From: Acidobacteriota bacterium
GTDB lineage: Bacteria; Acidobacteriota; Polarisedimenticolia; J045
Reading direction: 5' to 3'
DNA: 5,058 bases
Assembly (NCBI GenBank): GCA_027064265.1
Contig: JAMOQA010000602.1
Location: 1-5,058 of the forward strand
Made by a program: the position numbers and the translations under genes. Positions 1 to 5,058 of this stretch are shown here, in pieces. Numbering within the stretch: the stretch's first letter is position 1; every line of letters starts with the position of its first letter. The notes beneath the pieces are model-generated. The model did not search any database. It worked only from the letters and a program-made list of their open reading frames with translations, and was not told where the DNA came from.

Positions 1-1909
1 TTCCCCGGAGGACCACCCCCTCGAGCAGGGACACCATCTCGGCGGCGACCTCCGGGGCCAGCACCTCCTTCGCCTCGGGCTGGTGCTGGAAGACCTCCTC
101 CCCCTCGGGGCCGTGGACCTCCCGGACCAGGGCCGGGGTGACCAGCACCCCGCCGTTGACGAAGGCCGCGTAGGCGGCCACCAGGTCGACGAGCCGCACC
201 TCGAAGGCTCCGAGGGCCAGGGAAGGGTACGGCTTGAGGTCCGCGGCGATGCCGAGGCGCCGGGCCATCGCGATCGCCGGGTCGTAGCCGATGTCGTCGA
301 GCAGGCGGATCGTCGGGATGTTCCGCGAGTGCTCGAGGGCGTGACGGAGGGTCACGTAGCCCTCGTAGTCCCGCTCGTAGTTCTCGGGCTGGTAGGGGAG
401 GGGCTGGCCCGGTCCGACGAACACCGTCGGCACGTCCCGCACCCGCTGGTTGGGGAGGAAGCCTTCCTCGAGGGCGGCCGCGAAGATGAACGGCTTGAAG
501 GCCGACCCGGCCTGGCGGCGCGCCTGCATCGCCCGGTCGAACTGGCTCTGCCGGAAGTCCTTTCCTCCCACCAGGGCCCGGACCTCCCCGGTCGCCGGGT
601 CCAGGGCGACCAGGGCGGCCTCCACGTCCGGCGAGGAAGCGAGTTCAAGGCGGCGGGGAGCGCCGTTCTCGTCGAGGTCGACGACCCGGACGGGGACCAC
701 CGTCCCCGGCCTGAGCACCCGGTCGAGCCGGCTCTTCCCCGTCCACGAGATCGCCCCCCGGTCCAGCGTGAGCCGGCTCTCGCCGACGCGGACCACCGCG
801 CGTTCGCGGTCCACCTCGAGGACGACCGCGGGGAGGATGTCATCCCGTGACGGCGGCCGGGTCCACGAGGGATCGGTCCACGTCTCCGGGTCCTCCCCTT
901 CCGGCAGGGGAACGCCGGGCGGGATCACCCGGTGCCGCCGCCCGTACAGGTCGAGACCGAAGGCGACCGCCCGCTCGGCGGCCCGCTGCAGTTCCGGGTC
1001 CAGCGTGGTCCGGACGACGAGCCCTCCCCGGTAGAGGTCGTGCTCCCCGAACCTGGCCAGCAGCCAGCGCCGCACTTCCTCGACGAAGTAGGGGCCGAGG
1101 GGCTTCCGCGGGCGCGGCGGATGGACCCCGAGGGGAGCCTTCATCGCCCGGGCCGCGGTGGCCGCGTCGATCTTTCCCTCGGCAACCATCCGCCGGAGGA
1201 CGTGGTTCCGGCGGCGGAGGGCGCGGTCCGGGTGCCGGATCGGCGAGAGGCCTTCCGGCCGCTGGGGCAGGCCGGCGAGGAGCGCCGCCTCGGGAAGCGT
1301 GAGGTCCTTCGCCGGTTTGCCGAAGAAGTAACGGGCGGCCGCCTCGACCCCGTAGCGGCCATGGCCGAAGTAGACCCGGTTGCAGTAGAGGGTGAGAATC
1401 TCGTCCTTCGAGTAGTGCTTCTCGATCTGGAGCGCGAGGATCGCCTCCTGGATCTTCCGCTTGAGGGTCTTCTTGCGGTGCAGGAAGAGGTCCCGGGCGA
1501 GCTGCTGGGTGATCGTGCTCCCGCCCTGCACGCCCCAGCGACGGGTGACGACGGTCTTCAGGACGGCCCGCCCGACGGCGAGCACGTCGATCCCGATGTG
1601 GTGGTAGAAGCGCGGATCCTCCGTCGCGAGGAGGGCGTCCCGGAAGAGCGGGGAGATCCGGTCCAGCGTGACCGGGATCCGCCGCTGCTCGGCGAAGCTG
1701 TGCAGGGGGTGGCCGGACCGGTCCAGGAGGAGCGTGACCCGGGGGAGAGCCAGGACGTCGATGTTCTCGATGCCGGGCAGGTCCCGGGAGAGGACGAGCG
1801 CCGCTCCCGCTCCCGCCACCGCGGCCACCACGTGGAGGGCGACCAGCAGGACCGCGACCGTCCTCCGCCGATGCCCGCGACGCGGGACCTTCTTCTTCGA
1901 GGATCCCAT
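1..1909 (-). CDS. mrcA: PBP1A-family bifunctional penicillin-binding protein (C-terminus cut by window edge)
   Basis: Class A PBP: it polymerises lipid II into glycan strands (GT51 transglycosylase) and cross-links stem peptides (transpeptidase) on the outer face of the inner membrane. The visible part is 636 codons. Residues 1-20 are basic and cytoplasmic, followed by one membrane anchor (about 17-40). The GT51 domain (about 60-240) has ATEDPRFYHHIG with catalytic Glu97, GGSTITQQ (129-136), RKIQE with Glu155, and LTLYCNRVYFG. RTTLDPELQ (300-308) leads into the linker. Residues about 355-425 match the OB-like insert typical of PBP1A. The transpeptidase domain shows SAFK (nucleophile Ser469, Lys472) and SRN (528-530). 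The KTG motif is missing only because the sequence ends about where that segment should begin, so this is an edge truncation and not a pseudogene. The start is the ATG at 1909, 11 nt after the lipoprotein stop. No clear Shine-Dalgarno sequence is seen, so translation may be coupled. The symbol follows the family and not proven orthology. Confidence 0.96.
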   Translation of the reverse strand, partial: MGSSKKKVPRRGHRRRTVAVLLVALHVVAAVAGAGAALVLSRDLPGIENIDVLALPRVTLLLDRSGHPLHSFAEQRRIPVTLDRISPLFRDALLATEDPRFYHHIGIDVLAVGRAVLKTVVTRRWGVQGGSTITQQLARDLFLHRKKTLKRKIQEAILALQIEKHYSKDEILTLYCNRVYFGHGRYGVEAAARYFFGKPAKDLTLPEAALLAGLPQRPEGLSPIRHPDRALRRRNHVLRRMVAEGKIDAATAARAMKAPLGVHPPRPRKPLGPYFVEEVRRWLLARFGEHDLYRGGLVVRTTLDPELQRAAERAVAFGLDLYGRRHRVIPPGVPLPEGEDPETWTDPSWTRPPSRDDILPAVVLEVDRERAVVRVGESRLTLDRGAISWTGKSRLDRVLRPGTVVPVRVVDLDENGAPRRLELASSPDVEAALVALDPATGEVRALVGGKDFRQSQFDRAMQARRQAGSAFKPFIFAAALEEGFLPNQRVRDVPTVFVGPGQPLPYQPENYERDYEGYVTLRHALEHSRNIPTIRLLDDIGYDPAIAMARRLGIAADLKPYPSLALGAFEVRLVDLVAAYAAFVNGGVLVTPALVREVHGPEGEEVFQHQPEAKEVLAPEVAAEMVSLLEGVVLRG

Positions 1910-1920
1910 GGCGGGCGATT

Positions 1921-2412
1921 CTACTCGACGCCGGTGCCGAGCACGATTCGCACCTCGGTGCGCCCCTCGCTTCGCCGCGCGGTGATCGCCCCCCGTTTCC
2001 CGGGCCCGACGAACACTCCCACGGCGGTATCGTCCCGGAAGGCCGTCGCCGTCGGGATCGGCGACGAGCCGAACCGCCGGGCCAGGGCTTCCCGCGCCCT
2101 CGCGACGACCCGGACCGGGTCCTCGTGGCCGGCGTCGAGGATCCACCAGAACGAGGGTCGCGCCCCGGGACCGAGCCCGCCGGACTCGACGAGGCGCCAG
2201 CCCCGTGGCCAGGCCACCCGGGGGGGCTCGGGAGCCCGCGGTCGCCTTCCCGGGACGGCCGGCCGGCCGGCGGGGAATTCCGCGCCCGGGGGCGGGCCGG
2301 TCTGCCGCGTCGTGCCCCGCTCTCCCCGGGACGGTGCCTCCGCGGGGCCGCAGCCGGCCAGCGGCGAGACCAGCACGCCGAGCAGGAGGAGGGACGGGAC
2401 GGCGAAACGCAT
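1921..2412 (-). CDS. Small lipoprotein of unknown family, upstream of PBP1A
   Basis: This is a 163-residue protein. Residues 1-21 form a lipoprotein signal peptide: MRF, then a hydrophobic stretch, then the lipobox LAGC with lipidated Cys21. The residue after the Cys is Gly, not Asp, which under the enterobacterial Lol rule favours the outer membrane. Residues 22-68 are rich in Pro, Arg, Gly and Ala and look disordered. Residues about 69-163 look like a compact domain: a Trp-rich segment (PSFWWILDAG, 86-95), a probable helix (PVRVVARAREALARRFG, 99-115), then strand-like segments (TAVGVFVG, TEVRIVLG). I do not recognise the family. The ATG at 2412 was chosen because it places the signal peptide at the extreme N-terminus; the longer upstream reading has no signal-like start. 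The Shine-Dalgarno is weak. The stop lies 11 nt before the PBP1A start, implying co-transcription. A role as a PBP1A partner is possible but inferred only from layout and position. Confidence 0.82.
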   Translation of the reverse strand: MRFAVPSLLLLGVLVSPLAGCGPAEAPSRGERGTTRQTGPPPGAEFPAGRPAVPGRRPRAPEPPRVAWPRGWRLVESGGLGPGARPSFWWILDAGHEDPVRVVARAREALARRFGSSPIPTATAFRDDTAVGVFVGPGKRGAITARRSEGRTEVRIVLGTGVE

Positions 2413-2495
2413 GGCCCGGGAAGGATGCGCGTCCCCGGGCGCCGCCGCAACGGGGGTATCCTGTCGGCTCCGCCAGCCGGCGGGAGGGAGCGACG
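2413..2495. promoter_or_regulatory. Divergent intergenic region, presumed two-way promoter
   Basis: These 83 bases separate the 5' ends of the leftward lipoprotein-PBP1A unit and the rightward glycosyltransferase gene, so promoters for both must lie here or within the neighbouring coding ends. On the plus strand, TATCCT (2457-2462) matches the sigma-70 -10 hexamer at four of six positions, but there is no convincing -35 at the right distance. On the minus strand only weak hexamers are visible. No operator or known regulator site is recognised. The assignment rests on gene orientation, not on promoter motifs. Confidence 0.4.
2482..2490 (+). promoter_or_regulatory. Shine-Dalgarno for the ArnT-like gene
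   Basis: A purine run, GGGAGGGAG, ends 5 nt before the ATG at 2496. It is the strongest ribosome-binding site in the window and decides the start. The reading frame stays open for another 97 codons upstream to an ATG at 2205, but that extension is antisense to the lipoprotein gene, Arg/Pro-rich and lacks family similarity. Confidence 0.8.
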
Positions 2496-3971
2496 ATGGG
2501 CCGAGAACGCTTCGCCGCGGAGAGTGCGGTCGCGACATGGTTCGTCGTGGCCCTCGCCGTCGCGTGGGCCTTTCTCTTTCTCGGGACCCGTCCCCTCGCC
2601 GATCCCGACGAGGGACGGTACGCGGAGGCGGCCCGGGAGATGCTCGTCCACCGGAGCTGGCTCGTGCCGCTCCTCGCGGGGCGGCCCCACCTGACCAAGC
2701 CTCCACCGACCTACTGGCTCTCTGCCGCCGGGCTCGCGCTCCTCGGGCGAAACGAGTGGGGTGCCCGGCTCGGCACCGGCGTCGCCTTCGCCCTCTCGAT
2801 CCTCGCGGCCGGGGCCCTCGGGCGGCTCTTCGCCGGCGGGGACCGGCGCGCGGGATGGTTCGTCGGTCTCGCCTGGGGGACCGCCCTCCTGCCGTTCGTC
2901 GGTGGATCCCTCCTCACCACCGACCCGCTCCTCGCCGCCGCCGAGGCGGCCGCGGTCCTCGCCGGGGCCCGGGCGCTCCTGGTCCCCGGCCCGACGCGGA
3001 GGCGGGACCTTCGCCTCGCCTGGGTGGCCCTGGGCCTCGCCTTCTTCGTCAAGGGGCCGCCCGGGCTGCTGCCCCTGGCGGGACTGGCCTGGGCCTGGCC
3101 CCGCCGGAGAGACCCCCGGCCCGGGGAGCGGCTGTTCGACCCGGTGGGACTCGCCCTGTTCGCCGGGATCGCCGCCTGGTGGTACCTCGCGGTCACCGTG
3201 GACGATCCCGCCCGGATGCGGCGGTTCCTCGTCGTCGAGGTCTGGGAGCGGGTGTTCAGCGACCGGTTGCGCCGGAACGGGCCCCCCTGGTTGCCCGCCA
3301 CGGTCCTCCTGGCCGGCTGTCTGCCCTGGGGCGCCCTCCTCGTGCCGCCCCTCCTGCGGGGCCGGTTCCCGGATCTCGTCCGGGACCCGCGGGCCCGGCT
3401 CCTCGGCGGGTGGCTGGGCGTCTCGCTCCTGGTCTTCACGGCCAGCCACTCGCGGATGCCCCTCTACGTGCTCCCGGTCTCCCTCGCCCTCCTGCTGCCG
3501 GCGGGGCTGCTGGCGGCGGAGACCTGGTCCCGGGCGGGGGGAAAGGGGCGGGTTCTCCTGGTACTGGCGATCCTGGGATGGGCGTCGTTCCTCGGGGGAG
3601 TCCGGGCGACGGCCGGAGGGTGGGCGCGGTACCGCACCGCCCGGCCGGTGGCCCGCGCGGTCGAACGGGTTCGCCGGCCGGGAGAGCCCGTCGTGGTCCT
3701 CGGGTCCCGCCCCTGGCCCGGCCTGATGTTCTACCTGGGGGAGGAGATCCCCGTGCTGGCGGTCACCGGGAAGGCCCTCGGGCGGCCCCACGACCTCGAA
3801 CTCGCCGACATCCGGGACCGGCTCGGGAGTTCCTGGGACAGCGTGCTGGTCGTCTCGTGCGGGGAGGGGGCGGAACTCCTGGCCCGCGCGGGGAAGGTCG
3901 TCGCCGTCGGGAACGTCTCCCGGCCCCGGTGCCGGCTCTACCGGGTCGTTCCGGCCGCCGTGTCCCCGTAG
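2496..3971 (+). CDS. ArnT/PMT-superfamily glycosyltransferase, integral membrane
   Basis: This 491-residue multi-pass membrane protein should transfer a sugar from a polyprenyl-phosphate carrier to an acceptor at the outer face of the inner membrane. The N-terminus has a first membrane helix (about 13-30), then the hallmark first loop ADPDEGRYAEAAREML (35-50) with the acidic pair Asp38-Glu39, and then HLTKPPPTYWL (65-75), matching the KPP-x-YW segment of ArnT-like enzymes. TTDP (141-144), FFVKGPPGLL (183-192) and SHSRMPLYVLPVSL (317-330) match later conserved loops. About ten to twelve hydrophobic segments end near residue 371. Residues about 375-491 are soluble, with alternating strand and helix character, and probably periplasmic. 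The length is somewhat below that of E. coli ArnT (about 550). Donor and acceptor cannot be read from sequence; lipid A, protein or another glycan are all possible, so no symbol is given. It is transcribed away from the PBP1A unit and towards the pseudokinase-like gene. Confidence 0.9.
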   Translation: MGRERFAAESAVATWFVVALAVAWAFLFLGTRPLADPDEGRYAEAAREMLVHRSWLVPLLAGRPHLTKPPPTYWLSAAGLALLGRNEWGARLGTGVAFALSILAAGALGRLFAGGDRRAGWFVGLAWGTALLPFVGGSLLTTDPLLAAAEAAAVLAGARALLVPGPTRRRDLRLAWVALGLAFFVKGPPGLLPLAGLAWAWPRRRDPRPGERLFDPVGLALFAGIAAWWYLAVTVDDPARMRRFLVVEVWERVFSDRLRRNGPPWLPATVLLAGCLPWGALLVPPLLRGRFPDLVRDPRARLLGGWLGVSLLVFTASHSRMPLYVLPVSLALLLPAGLLAAETWSRAGGKGRVLLVLAILGWASFLGGVRATAGGWARYRTARPVARAVERVRRPGEPVVVLGSRPWPGLMFYLGEEIPVLAVTGKALGRPHDLELADIRDRLGSSWDSVLVVSCGEGAELLARAGKVVAVGNVSRPRCRLYRVVPAAVSP

Positions 3972-4051
3972 GGCCCGGGACCTATCTTCTCCCCGGGGAG
4001 GTTCCGTCCCGTGCCGGCCGGCCCGGCGCGGGGAGACGACGAGGTCGCGGA
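3972..4051 (+). other. 80-nt gap between glycosyltransferase and pseudokinase-like genes
   Basis: This short co-directional spacer holds a perfect 10-base palindrome GCCGGCCGGC (4013-4022) and other GC-rich self-complementary bits. None is followed by a T-run, so there is no rho-independent terminator here. TATCTT (3983-3988) is a weak -10-like hexamer without a -35 partner. The downstream gene could be read through from the glycosyltransferase or have its own promoter; the sequence does not decide. Confidence 0.5.
4041..4044 (+). promoter_or_regulatory. Shine-Dalgarno for the GTG start at 4052
   Basis: GAGG lies 7 nt before the GTG. The frame is open upstream into the glycosyltransferase gene, but no ATG, GTG or TTG occurs in frame between 3968 and 4052. 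The GTG is therefore the only standard start ahead of the kinase-like region. Confidence 0.6.
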
Positions 4052-5058
4052 GTGCCCGGAACCCTGGCTGGCCCACCCCCCGAAGCTCCCCCCGCGGGAG
4101 AGCTGCTCGGGGGTACCTGGATCGTCCTCGAACCGGTGGAGACGCCGGCCCCCTGGCCGGTGGTTCGCCTGCGCGGGGAGGACGGAACCCCCGCGATCGG
4201 CGTCCTGCTCGGGGACGACGGGCCGGATCCCGTGCTCGACGAGAAGCTGGCCGCCCACTGGAACGTCTCGCGGCGCGTTCTCCGGGACCCGGTGCACGGA
4301 CGGGTCCTGGTCGACGAGCTGCCGGACGGCCCCGGGATCGTCGACGAGGCGGACGGGCTCGCTCCCCCCGGTGCGGTCGACGAGCTCTCGCGCAAGGTCC
4401 AGGAGGCCCATCGCCGGGGAATGCCCCACGGCCTGCTCCTCCCCGCCCTCGTCGTCCGGGGCCCGGAGGGAATCGCGGCGGCCGGCTGGGGAATCCTCGT
4501 CGAGCCGCGGGAGGAGGCGATCGCCCGGGACCTCGCGGCGATCGGCGCCCTCGAGGGATCGACCGGTCGCGTGCCGGCGGAAGGGGCGTCTCCCGGCGCC
4601 GCCGCCGAGAGTGTCCTGCGCCCCGCGCTCTTCTCCGATCACCTTCCGACCCTCGCCGCGGCGATCGAACGCGCGCGGGAGGCGGGCGTGCCCGAGGACG
4701 ATCCCCTCTTCGTGCGGGCCCGGGACGCCCTCGCCCGCCTCGAGGGGAAGGTGGAGAGCTGTCTCGCGTCCGCCCGGGAGCGGCTCGAGCGGGGCGATCC
4801 GCTGGGCGCCGTCGCCGCCTGCCGGGAGGCGATCCGGCTGGGGGCCGAGGAGGAGGCCGGGCCCCTGCTCGCCGAGGCTCGGCGCCAGGCCAGGCGGATG
4901 GTCGGAAAACCGCGTGTCGGCCGGCGAGCCGCCCGGGTGGGCGCGGCCGGGGCCGTGCTTCTCCTCGCCCTCGTCGCGGCATTCCTCCTCTCGCGGGGCG
5001 GGAACGACGACTCGGGTCTCCTGGTGGCCCGGGCCGAGCGGATGGCGGAGGAGCAGGG
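4052..5058 (+). CDS. Membrane-anchored pseudokinase-like protein with TPR-like region (C-terminus cut by window edge)
   Basis: 335 complete codons are visible from the GTG start, with no stop before the window end. Residues about 18-180 follow the order of a bacterial Ser/Thr kinase. GELLGGTWIVLEPV resembles the strand-1 entry. DGTPAIGVLL sits where DG-x-VAIKVL is expected, with Gly50 in place of Lys. Residues 69-93 resemble the HPNIV to 'E-x-x-DG' stretch. EAHRRGMPHGLLLP (118-131) sits where AHRRGIVHGDLKP is expected, with Asp and Lys both Leu. GIAAAGWGI (140-148) replaces the DFG segment. ARDLAAIG...TGRVPAEG (158-178) resembles the alpha-F helix and following loop. Catalysis is therefore unlikely. 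Residues about 235-282 are helical with a TPR-like pattern (SARERLERGDPLGAVAACREAI). Basic residues precede one transmembrane helix (about 296-313), putting the kinase-like part in the cytoplasm and the unseen C-terminus outside. The protein being real is well supported by codon pattern and the coherent domain order; the pseudokinase call is by-eye alignment. The ligand or partner is unknown. Confidence 0.78.
   Translation, partial: MPGTLAGPPPEAPPAGELLGGTWIVLEPVETPAPWPVVRLRGEDGTPAIGVLLGDDGPDPVLDEKLAAHWNVSRRVLRDPVHGRVLVDELPDGPGIVDEADGLAPPGAVDELSRKVQEAHRRGMPHGLLLPALVVRGPEGIAAAGWGILVEPREEAIARDLAAIGALEGSTGRVPAEGASPGAAAESVLRPALFSDHLPTLAAAIERAREAGVPEDDPLFVRARDALARLEGKVESCLASARERLERGDPLGAVAACREAIRLGAEEEAGPLLAEARRQARRMVGKPRVGRRAARVGAAGAVLLLALVAAFLLSRGGNDDSGLLVARAERMAEEQ

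Noticed and set aside
1..60. PBP1A as a pseudogene lacking the KTG motif
   Set aside because: The frame is open to the very edge of the window, and the sequence ends just where the KTG-containing segment would begin. The loss is from the window cut.
83..850. Plus-strand open frame of 255 codons, and a second at 450-1034
   Set aside because: Both are antisense to the PBP1A transpeptidase domain, where the SAFK and SRN motifs and the OB-like insert are read in a single coherent minus-strand frame.
2205..2495. N-terminal extension of the glycosyltransferase by 97 codons to an ATG at 2205
   Set aside because: The extension is Arg/Pro-rich, lies antisense to the lipoprotein gene, and has no family similarity. 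The ATG at 2496 has the strong Shine-Dalgarno and directly precedes the first membrane helix.
2413..2706. N-terminal extension of the lipoprotein reading frame to about 2706
   Set aside because: It would bury the signal peptide and lipobox inside the protein and overlap the start of the glycosyltransferase gene on the other strand.
4013..4022. Palindrome GCCGGCCGGC as a terminator or operator
   Set aside because: It has no T-run and no loop. A near-identical GGCC-repeat run occurs inside the lipoprotein gene around 2258-2271, so it is probably GC-rich background.
3938..4642. Minus-strand open frame of 234 codons opposite the pseudokinase-like gene
   Set aside because: The plus-strand frame gives a coherent domain order, a Shine-Dalgarno and a membrane helix. 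The minus-strand product is compositionally odd and has no recognisable motif.
840..4982. A minus-strand open frame of about 1380 codons running across the whole central window
   Set aside because: The product is low-complexity Arg/Pro/Gly-rich with no recognisable domain. It is antisense to the glycosyltransferase and the pseudokinase-like gene, and out of frame with the lipoprotein and PBP1A genes. Stops are rare in non-coding frames at this GC content.

Overview
The window is very GC-rich, roughly 70% or more by eye, with strong G/C third-position bias. It reads as chromosomal DNA of a diderm (Gram-negative-type) bacterium. The signs are a class A penicillin-binding protein with a PBP1A-type OB insert, a lipobox lipoprotein whose +2 residue is not Asp, an ArnT/PMT-type lipid-linked sugar transferase, and a membrane-anchored protein with a kinase-like fold. 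The phylum cannot be fixed from this sequence. Kinase-like membrane proteins of this build are common in Acidobacteriota, Myxococcota, Planctomycetota and related high-GC groups. No RNA genes, IS elements, CRISPR arrays or phage genes were seen.

Layout. On the minus strand, a small lipoprotein gene (2412 to 1921) is followed after 11 nt by a PBP1A-family peptidoglycan synthase (1909 leftwards). The PBP1A gene runs off the left edge before its KTG motif. The two probably form one operon. A short divergent intergenic region (2413-2495) separates them from a plus-strand gene for a multi-pass glycosyltransferase of the ArnT/PMT superfamily (2496-3971). After 80 nt, a second plus-strand gene starts at a GTG (4052) and runs off the right edge. 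Its N-terminal ~180 residues line up with a bacterial Ser/Thr protein kinase, but every catalytic position I can align is substituted. It is followed by a TPR-like helical stretch and one transmembrane helix.

How the genes may work together. The common theme is the cell envelope: glycan-strand synthesis and cross-linking (PBP1A), an envelope lipoprotein made just before it, transfer of a sugar from a polyprenyl-phosphate carrier (ArnT-like), and a single-pass membrane pseudokinase that could act as a scaffold or sensor. Two points deserve follow-up. One is the degenerate kinase. The other is the lipoprotein of unknown family, whose anchor, linker and globular-domain layout and position next to PBP1A recall the Lpo-type activators of class A PBPs. 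Both functional links are inferences from architecture and position.
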